Shown: in pieces, positions 8,571-17,272 of the stretch
Layout of the letters: every line of letters starts with the position of its first letter
Position numbering within the stretch: the stretch's first letter is position 1
Source of the DNA: DASRAP01 sp964503275
GTDB taxonomy: Bacteria; Gemmatimonadota; Gemmatimonadetes; Gemmatimonadales; Gemmatimonadaceae
NCBI GenBank assembly: GCA_964503275.1
Contig: CAZCZO010000012.1
Coordinates: forward strand, 1-64,000
Reading direction: 5' to 3'
Length of the DNA stretch: 64,000 nucleotides
Notes under the pieces: generated by a model
The model's input: only the letters and a program-made list of their open reading frames with translations
What the model was told of the DNA's origin: nothing
Database searches by the model: none
Position numbers and translations under genes: made by a program

Positions 8571-8630
8571 GACGGGCCGCGGTGATGCGCGGGCCCGACA
8601 ATGACGGGCCGCGGTGATGCGCGGGCCCGA
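8571..8630 (+). repeat. Two tandem 28-bp copies, each an imperfect hairpin
   Basis: Positions 8571-8598 and 8603-8630 are identical 28-base units separated by 4 bases. Within each, CGGGCCGCG can pair with CGCGGGCCCG around a GTGATG loop, with one bulged base. A looser duplication of a GTGGGGTAG-containing unit lies just upstream (about 8513-8570). The 169-base gap between the dipeptidase and DUF2911 genes is thus almost entirely repeat-derived. It may act as a terminator or REP-like element. Confidence 0.7.
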
Positions 8631-8661
8631 CGATCATGAATCCTTGATGGGGAGTCCGAAC

Positions 8662-9225
8662 ATGCGAGCAGTGGTGTTGGCGGCCCTGGTGGCCAGTGCG
8701 ACGATGGTGGAGGCGCAGCAGACGCCCGTGGGCGTGGAGCTGAGCCCCCGCGGGCAGGTCGAGATGACGGTGTATGCCCGCGGCGCGAACAACCGCAACG
8801 TGGCCATGGGCAAGGTCCACATCGACTATGGTCAGCCCAGTGCGCGTGGACGTGCGGTGGCCGGCGGGCTGATCCCCACCGGGACGGTGTGGCGTCTGGG
8901 GGCGAACGCGGCGACCTCGCTGGTCACCGACGTCGACCTGACCATCGGCGGTGCGAAGATCCCGAAGGGCTCGTACACGATGTACTCGCTCGCGACGGCG
9001 AGCGGGGCCGAACTGATCATCAACAAGCAGACCGCGCAGTGGGGGACGACCTACGATCAGGCGCAGGACCTGGTGCGGATCCCCCTGACGGTGAGCAGCC
9101 TGCACCAGCCCGTGGAGACCTTCACGATCTGGCTCATCCCCGGCGAGGCGGCGCAGGGACCGAAGGGCGAACTGCGGATGGCGTGGGGTACGGTGCAGTA
9201 CAGCACCACGTTCAGCGCACAGTAA
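8662..9225 (+). CDS. Secreted DUF2911 family protein
   Basis: A 187-residue exported protein with a signal peptide (about residues 1-19, ending VEAQQ). The mature part matches DUF2911 in its typical features: SPRGQVEMTVY, HIDYGQPSARGR, GTVWRLGANAATSL, and a C-terminal TFTIWLIP/MAWG strand region. The family is abundant in Bacteroidetes- and Gemmatimonadota-like bacteria and has no known function. Translation starts at 8662, because GGGGAG lies a normal distance upstream. In-frame ATG codons further upstream fall in the repeats. Confidence 0.82.
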   Translation: MRAVVLAALVASATMVEAQQTPVGVELSPRGQVEMTVYARGANNRNVAMGKVHIDYGQPSARGRAVAGGLIPTGTVWRLGANAATSLVTDVDLTIGGAKIPKGSYTMYSLATASGAELIINKQTAQWGTTYDQAQDLVRIPLTVSSLHQPVETFTIWLIPGEAAQGPKGELRMAWGTVQYSTTFSAQ

Positions 9226-9247
9226 CGTGTCTCGGGGCGGTGCTGCG

Positions 9248-9613
9248 TCAGCCGTGCAGGACCGCCCGCAGGTCCTGCGCCAGGGTCATGGGGTCGAAGG
9301 GTTTGGACAGGCAAGCCTTCGCCCCGACCGCGAGGGCGCGCTCCGCTTCGCCCCGTTCCGTGCGAGCCGTCAGGAAGACGACGGGGATGTCGCGGCTGCC
9401 GGGGTCCGCCTTGAGGGCCGCGCAGGTCGCGTAGCCATCGAGTTCCGGCATCATCGCGTCGAGCAGGATGGCGTCCCAGGGACCGTTGGGGAGCGCGCGC
9501 AGGGCGGCCGCCCCGGTTTCGACGATCGTCGGCTCGATGTCCGGGTCGAGCCGCAGGGCGATCTCCAGGATGACCCGGAGGTCCGGGTCGTCGTCAGCAC
9601 AGAGGATGCGCAT
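9248..9613 (-). CDS. Single-domain CheY-like response regulator
   Basis: A 121-residue stand-alone receiver domain. It starts MRILCADDDPD, has the phosphoacceptor Asp in ILLDAMMPELDGY, the conserved Thr in VFLTART, and the Lys in CLSKPFDP, so it should be phosphorylatable. There is no output domain; it would act by protein contact or as a phosphorelay intermediate. It lies divergent to the HPt-containing regulator gene that begins at 9725, a plausible partner. An in-frame ATG at 9667 would add 18 residues. I prefer 9613 because receiver domains begin at this methionine. Confidence 0.85.
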   Translation of the reverse strand: MRILCADDDPDLRVILEIALRLDPDIEPTIVETGAAALRALPNGPWDAILLDAMMPELDGYATCAALKADPGSRDIPVVFLTARTERGEAERALAVGAKACLSKPFDPMTLAQDLRAVLHG

Positions 9614-9724
9614 GCGCACAAGCTGGGGCGCCGCCTGCCGGACGGCAAGCGCCTCGGCCTGCGTCATGCCGTCACTGAGGCCTCCGGTACCCCTGCACTG
9701 TGATCGTCCCTCGGTCCGTCTCTG

Positions 9725-11644
9725 ATGAGTGAAGCTCCGAGCGTCGGGAACACCGACGCGATGCTCGCGGTCCTGCGCGAGCGGTACCGCTCGTCGATCG
9801 GCGCGACACTGGCGTCGCTCGATCGCTTGGGCGGCCAGTTGGCCGAGACGCCCACCGCGGCCGCGGTCCTCGAGTCGGTGCGCCGCGAGGTGCATCGGAT
9901 CCACGGCTCGGCGGGTTCGTACGGCTTTGCGGCCGTGAGTCGTTTGGCCCGCGTCTTCGAGCAGCGACTGTCGCGCTGGTCCGAGGATGTCGGGGCCGAC
10001 GCCGGGGAGCGGGCAACGATGGTGTCGCGCTTCACGGCGGCGATCCGCCGGGAGGTGATGGACGGTGAGGCCAGTGAGTCGGGCACGACGCGGTCGGTGC
10101 TGCTCGTCGATCTCAAGGGGATCCACGTGGACGCGATCGAGGCCGAGGCGATCCTGCGGGGGTATCGCACGCGGCGCGTCACCTCCGCGTCGCTGTCGGC
10201 GGCCCAGATCGCCGACCTGCAGCCGCGGGCCCTGATGGTCGCGGCGGCCAGCGCCTCGAAGATCCCGCGCTCGGTCGCGGCGCCCGTGCTGGTCGTGGCG
10301 CCCCCGAAGGGCGATGCTCCGGTCCCCGTCGGCGATGTCGGTGCGGTCGGTTCGCTGGTGGTGTCGGAGGACGAGAGCCCGACGTCGGTGATCGATGTGA
10401 TCGATGGCCTCGCGTCGATCGCCGACCATCGCGGGGCGACGATCATCATCGTCGACGACGACCCCGTGATCCTTTCGGTCCTCCGGGCGATCGGGGAGCA
10501 CGATGGTCTCCGCGTGATCGCGTTGCCGTCGGCGGAGTTCCTGATGCCGGTCCTGCTGCGTGAGCGGCCCGTGATGTTGCTCATGGACGTGATGATGGGG
10601 AACACCGACGGGATCGCCGTGACACGCGCCCTGCGGGCCTCGCCCGTGTTCCGGGACCTGCCCGTCGTGCTGTTCAGCTCCGAGCAGGGCGCGACCATGC
10701 GCAACGCCGCGTTCGCCGCCGGTGCCGATGATTTCTTCGGCAAGCCGCTCGCGGCCAAGGAGGTGCATCAGCGCATCCGCGAGCGTTTGGAGCAGCGGCG
10801 CTGGAAGCGCGTGGCCGATGGCTGGCATCCGGTGGTCCAGGTCGCGCTGCCGCCGCGGACGGCGAACGAAGGGCCGACCGCGTGGGCGAGTGCGGACGAC
10901 GGTGCGCTCTTCCTCGTGCATCCCGGTGCTGGGGCGGGGCCGGGCGCCTGGATCAACGAGGTCAGTCGCTTGCTCGGGTTGGCGGGGAGCTCGCTGCGGT
11001 TCGCGGGTTTCCTCGACGGGGAGGTGCTCGTCTGTCTCACGTCGCGCGATGTGGCGTGGTGTGCGGAGCTCCTGCGCGGTGCGCGCAGCAGCCTCCCGGA
11101 CGGGGCGCCGGTGTGGCATGCGGGCATCGTGCCCAAGGTGCGCACGACGCTGGCCTGGGACGACGCGTTGCTCTGCGGTCGCGAGGCCGTCGATGTGGCC
11201 CGGCGGGGCGCCCATGAGCCGGTGCATGAGTGGACCGCCGCCGACACGGCGATCCCGCCGGATGTCATCCTCGTCGAGGACGACGCCTCGCTCGCCGATA
11301 TGTTGCAGTATGCGTTGCAGCTCGCGGGGTACACCTATCGCCACTTCTCGGACGGACGGACCGCGTTGGACGCCTTGTTGGAGATGCAGCTCGGTTCGCA
11401 CCGTCCGGTGGTGTTCCTGGATGTGGACCTCCCGGGGCTGGATGGGCACACCATCCACGATCGCTTGCGGGTGGATCGCCCCGGCGACTTCGTGTGCGTG
11501 TTCGTGACCGCGCACGGGTCGGAGGCCGAGCAGTTGCGCGCGCTGAATGCGGGCGCCTGGGACTACCTGACCAAGCCGATCAGCCTGCGCGTGCTGCTGG
11601 CGAAGCTCCCGGTCTGGCTGAGCCGCGCGGCGGAGCCCCGATGA
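9725..11644 (+). CDS. Multidomain phosphorelay protein: HPt, REC, degenerate GGDEF-like, REC
   Basis: A 639-residue cytoplasmic signalling protein. Residues about 10-105 form an HPt domain with the phosphohistidine motif HRIHGSAGSYGF (His60). Residues about 118-205 look like a decayed receiver. A full receiver follows at about 238-360 (VDDDP; acceptor Asp288 in LLMDVMM; Lys in FGKPL). Residues about 365-505 resemble a GGDEF domain by layout, but GFLDGE replaces GGDEF, so cyclase activity is unlikely. A second full receiver occupies about 514-635 (VEDD; Asp566 in FLDVDLPGLDG; TKPIS). Its stop overlaps the start of the HEAT-repeat gene (ATGA). It probably controls the downstream glycosyltransferase (inference). 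Confidence 0.85.
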   Translation: MSEAPSVGNTDAMLAVLRERYRSSIGATLASLDRLGGQLAETPTAAAVLESVRREVHRIHGSAGSYGFAAVSRLARVFEQRLSRWSEDVGADAGERATMVSRFTAAIRREVMDGEASESGTTRSVLLVDLKGIHVDAIEAEAILRGYRTRRVTSASLSAAQIADLQPRALMVAAASASKIPRSVAAPVLVVAPPKGDAPVPVGDVGAVGSLVVSEDESPTSVIDVIDGLASIADHRGATIIIVDDDPVILSVLRAIGEHDGLRVIALPSAEFLMPVLLRERPVMLLMDVMMGNTDGIAVTRALRASPVFRDLPVVLFSSEQGATMRNAAFAAGADDFFGKPLAAKEVHQRIRERLEQRRWKRVADGWHPVVQVALPPRTANEGPTAWASADDGALFLVHPGAGAGPGAWINEVSRLLGLAGSSLRFAGFLDGEVLVCLTSRDVAWCAELLRGARSSLPDGAPVWHAGIVPKVRTTLAWDDALLCGREAVDVARRGAHEPVHEWTAADTAIPPDVILVEDDASLADMLQYALQLAGYTYRHFSDGRTALDALLEMQLGSHRPVVFLDVDLPGLDGHTIHDRLRVDRPGDFVCVFVTAHGSEAEQLRALNAGAWDYLTKPISLRVLLAKLPVWLSRAAEPR

Positions 11645-12708
11645 CCTACGCCGTCCTCGCCGCGATCGCGCTGGTGCAGATCGGGTTCATCGTGATCCTG
11701 ATCTTCTTCATCTTCACGGTACGCATCCGGTTCAACCGCCGCGCCCGGGCGATCGCCTCCGCTCAGGAGCGGCTGCAGCCGCTGGTGCGGCAGTGGCTCG
11801 TCGGCGTGTCCGAGGCGAAGGATGTGCGCGACATGCTGGCCTCGTTCGCGCCGTCGGTGGCGCGCGACGTCGCGATCCGCTTTTCGCAGGCCGCGCTGCC
11901 CGACGCGAAGTCCAAGGCCCTGGCGGGTCTCGTTCGCTATGACGCGTGGTATCGCGACGCGATCGAGGAGTCCCGCTCCTGGTTCTGGTGGCGACGGCTC
12001 GAGGCCGCCCGGCTGATCGCGGAGCTCGGCACCCGCGCGGATGAGGGTGTCGTGCGCAAACTCCTGATGGACAAGCACGCAGCCGTGCGGGTCGGGGCCT
12101 CGGCTGCACTGCGCAAGGTCGCGACGCCCGCGCTGATCGAACTGGTGTTGGATGAGCTGCCGGACCAGCCCTTGGTGGTGCGGTCGTACCAGCTGCTGCT
12201 GCTGCGCGATCAGTGGCGGATGGCGCGGGACGTGCTCCTGCCACGCCTCACGACGGACGCACCTGTGCTCGCGTTGCCACATTGGCTGAACGTGGCCGAG
12301 GCACTTGGGTTGCCCGAGCTGTTGGATGCCGCGACGCAGCTCGCCGAGCACACGTCGCCGAACGTGCGGCTCGCCGTCGCCCGTGCACTGCGGGGCTATT
12401 TCCATCCCAGCACCCCCAAGATCCTGGGGGCGATGTTGACCGACACGGATTGGCGGGTGCGGGCGCAGGCGGCGCGCTCGTTGGGCGTGCTCGGCGATCC
12501 GTCGATCGTGTCGGTGTTGGCGACCTGCCTCACCGATCGCAACTGGTGGGTGCGCTTCCGCAGCGCCCTCTCCCTGTGCCAGCTCGGCGAACCGGGGCGT
12601 CGGGCCCTGCGCAGCATGCGGGACGGCTCGGACCCCTACGCGGCCCAGATGGCGTCGATGGTCAGCGGGCTCTCGCCGGGGAGCGTGTTGGAGTTGACGG
12701 AAGCATGA
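11641..12708 (+). CDS. Membrane-anchored HEAT-repeat protein
   Basis: A 355-residue protein with one N-terminal transmembrane helix (about residues 5-27), a basic stretch, and then mostly paired helices. From about residue 120 on these form HEAT/PBS-lyase-type repeats, for example the units around RLEAARLIAELG, VGASAALRKV, VRAQAARSLGVLGD and VRFRSALSLCQLGE. HEAT proteins act as protein-binding scaffolds. ATGA overlaps at both ends place it translationally between the phosphorelay protein and the GT2 enzyme. It may therefore link the two at the membrane (inference). Confidence 0.85.
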   Translation: MTYAVLAAIALVQIGFIVILIFFIFTVRIRFNRRARAIASAQERLQPLVRQWLVGVSEAKDVRDMLASFAPSVARDVAIRFSQAALPDAKSKALAGLVRYDAWYRDAIEESRSWFWWRRLEAARLIAELGTRADEGVVRKLLMDKHAAVRVGASAALRKVATPALIELVLDELPDQPLVVRSYQLLLLRDQWRMARDVLLPRLTTDAPVLALPHWLNVAEALGLPELLDAATQLAEHTSPNVRLAVARALRGYFHPSTPKILGAMLTDTDWRVRAQAARSLGVLGDPSIVSVLATCLTDRNWWVRFRSALSLCQLGEPGRRALRSMRDGSDPYAAQMASMVSGLSPGSVLELTEA

Positions 12709-14132
12709 GCGTCGTCCTCGAGGCCCTGCGCCAGACCATCCTGGTCGCTGACTATGTCGTGCTCGCGTATTTCTTCCTGCTCAACTCGGGGTATGCGATC
12801 CTCCTGATCTACTCGATCCCGGAGATGTGGACGCACTATCACATCGCCGAGGACGAGAACTTCCGCGCCCTGCTCGACTCCGAGGCCCTGCCGCCGGCGT
12901 CGCTGCTCGTGCCGGCGTACAACGAGGAGCTCACGGTCGTCGGCAGTACGATCAGCTTCCTGACGCTCGAGTACCCGCGGCACGAGGTGATCCTCGTGAA
13001 CGACGGGTCGAAGGATCAGACGATGGAGGTGCTGATCCGCGATTTCGAGCTGTACGAGGTCCCCGCGGCGTTCCCCGTGACGCTGATGACGCAGCCGGTG
13101 CGGGCGTACTATCGCTCGCGGCGCTACTCGCGATTGCTGGTCATCGACAAAGCGAACGGCGGCAAGGCCGATTCGTTGAACGCGGCGCTGAACGTGGCCC
13201 GGTTCCCGTATGTCGTCGCCGTCGATGCGGACACGCTGATCGACCCCGATGCGCTGGTGCGCTTGGGGCGACCGTTCCTTCTGGGGCAACGCGTGGCGGC
13301 GGTGGGGGGGACGATCCGCGTCGTGAACGGGAGCCGCGTCGAGAACGGGCGCGTCGTCGATGCCCGGGTGAGCCGGCGGTTGCTCGCCGGGATCCAGACG
13401 GTCGAGTATCTCCGGGCCTTCTTGTTCGGCCGCCTCGGCTGGAACCGGCTCGGCGGCAACATCGTGATCTCGGGGGCCTTCGGGATGTTCCGGCGCGAGT
13501 ATCTGCTCGCGATCGATGGCTACCAGACGGGCAATGTCACCGAGGACATGGACCTCGTGGTGCGCCTGCACCGCTACCTCTGCGAGAACAACATCCCGGG
13601 CGACCTGCCGTTCATCCCCGACCCGGTGGCGTGGACCGAGGTGCCGAGCACCGTGAAGGTGCTCTCGCGCCAACGGGAGCGCTGGCATCGCGGGTTGATC
13701 GCGACGCTGTGGTCGCATCGCGACATGCTGTTCGACCGCCGGTATCGCAAGGTCGGGATGCTGTCGATGCCGTTCTTCTTCTTCGGCGAGATGCTGGCGC
13801 CGTTGGTGGAGCTCTTCGGCCTCATCGCGGTGCCGCTGGCGGCGGCGCTCGGGATCGTGGACTGGGAGCTCGCGCTGCTGTTCCTGATCGTGGCCGTGGG
13901 CTACGGACTGCTGTTGTCGGTGTGGGGGGTGATCCTCGAGGCGTTCAGCTTCCGCCGCTACCGGCATGCCTCGGATTATCTGTGGCTGCTGGTCTGTGCG
14001 GTGGTGGAGAACTTCGGCTATCGCCAGATGACATTGCTGTTCCGCCTGCACGCCTTCGTGAAGTTCGCGCGCGGCGAACGCTCGTGGGGCAAGATGACCC
14101 GCGTGGGCTTCGCCACCCGGCCGGCCGCGTAG
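12705..14132 (+). CDS. Processive family 2 glycosyltransferase (cellulose/hyaluronan synthase type)
   Basis: A 475-residue membrane glycosyltransferase. It has an N-terminal membrane segment (about 15-37) and then a GT-A domain with PAYNEE (70-75), NDGS (99-102), the UDP/metal-binding DAD (174-176), TED (279-281) and QRERW (323-327, the QxxRW product-channel motif). Three or four C-terminal membrane helices follow, between about 350 and 425. This motif set marks processive beta-glycan synthases such as those for cellulose, chitin, hyaluronan or poly-N-acetylglucosamine; which polymer is made cannot be read here. No PilZ domain is fused. It is the last gene of the coupled trio and converges with the kinase gene. 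Confidence 0.93.
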   Translation: MSVVLEALRQTILVADYVVLAYFFLLNSGYAILLIYSIPEMWTHYHIAEDENFRALLDSEALPPASLLVPAYNEELTVVGSTISFLTLEYPRHEVILVNDGSKDQTMEVLIRDFELYEVPAAFPVTLMTQPVRAYYRSRRYSRLLVIDKANGGKADSLNAALNVARFPYVVAVDADTLIDPDALVRLGRPFLLGQRVAAVGGTIRVVNGSRVENGRVVDARVSRRLLAGIQTVEYLRAFLFGRLGWNRLGGNIVISGAFGMFRREYLLAIDGYQTGNVTEDMDLVVRLHRYLCENNIPGDLPFIPDPVAWTEVPSTVKVLSRQRERWHRGLIATLWSHRDMLFDRRYRKVGMLSMPFFFFGEMLAPLVELFGLIAVPLAAALGIVDWELALLFLIVAVGYGLLLSVWGVILEAFSFRRYRHASDYLWLLVCAVVENFGYRQMTLLFRLHAFVKFARGERSWGKMTRVGFATRPAA

Positions 14133-14153
14133 GGCGCGCGAGAGCTGCGGCGG

Positions 14154-16076
14154 CTACGGGAGTGCGCGCGCCGCGAGCATCGCGCGCAGCCGCCGCGTGA
14201 GCTGGTGCTCACGGTCGTGTGCCTTGCGGAAGATGTGCATGCTCGGGACGCCCTCGGCCTCGGCCCGCTGGGCCGCCGCGTCGTCGGCCGTGAAGATGGC
14301 GACGGGGAGGTCGTGGAAGGTCTCCACGGCGCGGATGCGTGCGACGAGGTCCAGGCCGTCGCCGTCGGGCAGCACGGGCTCGACGACGAGCGCCGTGATG
14401 CCGCCGCGCATCACGCGGTCGATCGCGTCCGCGACACTGCCCACCCCCTCGGTCTCGAAGGCCGGGGCGAGGGAGGCGGCGAGGATGTCGCGGAGCGAGG
14501 CGTCGGGATCGACGAGGAGGATGGTCGGCGCGGAGGGCACGGCGACGGGCATCGAGGCCCGTTCACGGGTCGCGACGGGGAAGCGGAGGACGAAGGTGGT
14601 GCCGCCGGCCTCGGGCGATTCACAGGTGATGCTGCCGCCGAGGCGATCTGCGATGCGCTTGGTGATGGCCAGCCCGAGGCCGGTCCCTTGCGCCGCCCCG
14701 TGCGCTTGCTGGAACCGTCCGAACATCCGGTCGCGGAACTCTTCGGGGATGCCGGGCCCCTGATCGGTCACGGCGATCAGCACCTGCTCCGCGTCGCGGC
14801 GTGTGCGCACGGTGATCGTGCCACCGTCGGGGGAATACTTCAGGGCGTTGGCGAGCAGATTCGTCACCGCCTGTGTGAGCCGGTCCTCGGAGCCGAGGAT
14901 CTCGGCCGCGGAGCCCGCGCGGAGGTCGATGGTCACGCGACGCTCGCGGGCGAGGTTGTCGAGGGCGGCGACCGCGCGCGCGACCACGGGGTCGACATCG
15001 ACGCGGTCGGCGACCGCATCGCCTTCGAGGGCCTCGGCCTTGTCGAGCGAGAGCATGTCGTTGATGAGCCGGATCAAGCGCTCGGTGTTGGTGAGCGCGA
15101 TGCGCATCAGCGCGGCCCCTTGCTCGGGCATCGGGCCCGTCGCGCCGCTCAGCACGAGTCCGAGCGCCCCGCGGATCGACGTGAGCGGCGTGCGGAGCTC
15201 GTGGGAGACCGTCGAGACGAACTCGGTCTTCATCTCCTCGACCTCTTTGAGCGTCCGGACTTCGCGCTGCAGGGCGTCCTCGCGCGAGGCGACCGCCCGG
15301 GCGAGTGCCTCGTACGCCACCGCGAGTCGTTGCAGCTCACGACTGCCGGCTTCGGCGCCGGTGGGCAGACGGACCGCGTCGTATCGGCTGGCGGCCAGCG
15401 CTTCGGCGGCCCCGACCACCCGTTCGAGGGTGGTGGCGACGCGGCGGGACACGAGGATGATCAAGAAGAGTCCCACCCCGATGGCAGCGACCCGCAGCAG
15501 CAAACGCTCGCGGCCCGCGAGCCGGTCGGCGTCGGTGGCCAACTCCTCGAGCTGCCGGCGGTCGGCGTCGACCGCTCGGCGCAGGGCGACCTGCTGCAGG
15601 CGCGCGATGTCGAAGCGCGACTGCTCCAGCCGGTGATCGACGCTGTCGGCCCGCCACACGGCCCGCCAGTCGTCGTACGCGACGCCCCAGGTCACTGCGG
15701 CGTCGGTCAAGCGATCGTCGGGACCGGCCAAGAGGCGCAGGGAGTCACGCTTGGGCCGCACCTGGCGGTCGAGTCGCTCGAGGCGCTCCTCGACGGCGGG
15801 GCCCCCCGCGTCGCGCTCGGTCGTGAGGGTCGCTCGCGCGTCGACCATGAGCGCGAACAGGTCGAGCGCCAGCACCTCGGCGCGGTCGAGTCGCATCCGC
15901 TCGGCGGCATAGGTCGCGGCCGATCGCGTTCGCTTGGTCGCGAGCGACTGATCGAGCAGGATCCAGGCCAGGGTCACGGTGACCACGACCGCCACCAACT
16001 GCAGGGCGAACGGCAGCCCGCGCCAGGCGGTGGCCAGGGCTGACGATCGGGATCCGACGGGCACGTTCTGCGGCAC
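14154..16076 (-). CDS. Hybrid sensor histidine kinase with C-terminal receiver-like domain
   Basis: A 640-residue membrane kinase. Two transmembrane helices (about 23-42 and 192-210) bracket a helical, four-helix-bundle-like periplasmic sensor. A HAMP-like segment and coiled coil precede the HisKA motif SHELRTPLTS (His292). The ATPase domain has NLLANALKYSPDGG, DQGPGIP and GTGLGLAI. The final 123 residues are receiver-like, but the acceptor aspartate is replaced by Glu566 (VVEPVLPDGDG), so this domain probably cannot be phosphorylated in the usual way. The GTG at 16076 is chosen as start, because the only upstream ATG would run into the transaldolase gene. It may act on the neighbouring phosphorelay protein. 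Confidence 0.88.
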   Translation of the reverse strand: MPQNVPVGSRSSALATAWRGLPFALQLVAVVVTVTLAWILLDQSLATKRTRSAATYAAERMRLDRAEVLALDLFALMVDARATLTTERDAGGPAVEERLERLDRQVRPKRDSLRLLAGPDDRLTDAAVTWGVAYDDWRAVWRADSVDHRLEQSRFDIARLQQVALRRAVDADRRQLEELATDADRLAGRERLLLRVAAIGVGLFLIILVSRRVATTLERVVGAAEALAASRYDAVRLPTGAEAGSRELQRLAVAYEALARAVASREDALQREVRTLKEVEEMKTEFVSTVSHELRTPLTSIRGALGLVLSGATGPMPEQGAALMRIALTNTERLIRLINDMLSLDKAEALEGDAVADRVDVDPVVARAVAALDNLARERRVTIDLRAGSAAEILGSEDRLTQAVTNLLANALKYSPDGGTITVRTRRDAEQVLIAVTDQGPGIPEEFRDRMFGRFQQAHGAAQGTGLGLAITKRIADRLGGSITCESPEAGGTTFVLRFPVATRERASMPVAVPSAPTILLVDPDASLRDILAASLAPAFETEGVGSVADAIDRVMRGGITALVVEPVLPDGDGLDLVARIRAVETFHDLPVAIFTADDAAAQRAEAEGVPSMHIFRKAHDREHQLTRRLRAMLAARALP

Positions 16077-16081
16077 GCCGA

Positions 16082-16087
16082 AGGCTA
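16082..16087 (-). promoter_or_regulatory. TAGCCT possible -10 element
   Basis: TAGCCT ends 5 bases before the GTG at 16076 on the minus strand. It is a weak example of the leaderless pattern and supports that start codon. Confidence 0.25.
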
Positions 16088-16141
16088 CGACGCGCGCCCG
16101 GCAGCCGCCAGCGGGGGCCAGACCCGCGGGCGTCGATGTGC

Positions 16142-16147
16142 TAACTT
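16142..16147 (+). promoter_or_regulatory. TAACTT -10 element, leaderless promoter
   Basis: TAACTT ends 6 bases before the ATG of transaldolase at 16154. It would drive the tal-pyk-hydrolase unit. Confidence 0.45.
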
Positions 16148-16153
16148 TCAGGG

Positions 16154-17272
16154 ATGACCTCACGACTCCACACCCTGCACGCGGCCGGACAAGCCGTGTG
16201 GCTCGACTATATCGACCGCGATCTGGTGCGCTCCGGCGCACTGGCTGAGCGGATCACGCGCGACGCCCTGACCGGGATGACGTCGAACCCCACCATCTTC
16301 GAGAAGGCACTGGCCCACGGGTCGCTGTACGATCAGCAGATCGCCGACTCGGGCCTCGACGATCCCTGGGCCCTGTTCGAGCTGATCGCGGCCGACGACG
16401 TCCGCGTGGCCTGCGATGTCTTCCATCCGGTGTACGAGACGACGCAGGGCGCGGACGGATATGTCTCGCTCGAGGTCTCGCCGCGGGTGGCCCATGACAC
16501 GGCGGGCACCGTCGCCGAGGGGCGTCGCCTGTGGGCGTTGGTGGATCGGCCGAACGTCATGATCAAGGTGCCGGCGACGCCCGAGGGCATCCCGGCGATC
16601 CGCACGCTGATCGCCGAGGGGATCAACGTCAACGTCACGCTGCTGTTCTCGACCAAGGCGCATGCCGAGGTGATCGAAGCCTATCTCAGCGGACTCGAGG
16701 CGCGCGCCGCGTCGGGCGGGGCGCTCGGGCACGTGGCCTCGGTGGCGTCGTTCTTCGTGAGCCGCGTGGACTCGGCCATCGATGCGCTGCTCGCCGCCCG
16801 GGTGCAGGCGGGGAGCCTGCGCGCGGAGCGGGCCGCGGCCTTGGCGGGCCGCGCCGCGATCGCCAACGCGAAGCTGGCCTACCGCCTGGCGATGGCCGCC
16901 TTCCACGGACCGCGCTGGGAGGCCTTGGTGGCGCGCGGGGCCCGGGTGCAGCGGCCGCTCTGGGCGAGCACCAGCACGAAGAATCCCGCGTATCGCGATG
17001 TGATGTACGTGGAGCAGCTGATCGGACCGTCCACGGTCAACACGTTGCCGCCGGCGACGCTCGACGCGTTCCGCGATCACGGCGAGACCGCGCGCACGAT
17101 CGACGCCGACGTGGACGCGGCGGTCCGCGTGCTGGCCGAGCTCGAGGGCGAGGGGATCTCGCTCGAAGCGGTGACCGATCAGTTGCTGCGGGAGGGGCTC
17201 GCATCCTTCGCGGCCTCGTTCGAGAGTCTGCTCGCCGGCTTGTCGGCCAAGGCCGTGGCGGTGCGCGCATGA
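16154..17272 (+). CDS. tal: Transaldolase
   Basis: Transfers dihydroxyacetone units in the non-oxidative pentose phosphate pathway. The 372-residue length fits the longer (actinobacterial/cyanobacterial-type) transaldolases. Visible features are TGMTSNPTIFEKAL near residue 40, the Schiff-base lysine in NVMIKVPAT (Lys138), INVNVTLLFS, SFFVSRVDS and the late LWASTSTKNP. The stop overlaps the pyruvate kinase start by 4 bases, so sugar-phosphate metabolism genes are cotranscribed. Some Gram-positive operons fuse Tal with phosphoglucose isomerase; there is no fusion here. Confidence 0.95.
   Translation: MTSRLHTLHAAGQAVWLDYIDRDLVRSGALAERITRDALTGMTSNPTIFEKALAHGSLYDQQIADSGLDDPWALFELIAADDVRVACDVFHPVYETTQGADGYVSLEVSPRVAHDTAGTVAEGRRLWALVDRPNVMIKVPATPEGIPAIRTLIAEGINVNVTLLFSTKAHAEVIEAYLSGLEARAASGGALGHVASVASFFVSRVDSAIDALLAARVQAGSLRAERAAALAGRAAIANAKLAYRLAMAAFHGPRWEALVARGARVQRPLWASTSTKNPAYRDVMYVEQLIGPSTVNTLPPATLDAFRDHGETARTIDADVDAAVRVLAELEGEGISLEAVTDQLLREGLASFAASFESLLAGLSAKAVAVRA

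Noticed and set aside
9614..11515. Long minus-strand extension upstream of the CheY-like regulator
   Set aside because: It is antisense to the HPt/REC gene and lacks any domain; the receiver domain starts naturally at 9613.
16077..16241. Upstream ATG start for the hybrid kinase
   Set aside because: It would overlap the first 88 bases of transaldolase, and the added residues are not signal-like; GTG 16076 gives a normal N-terminus before the first membrane helix.
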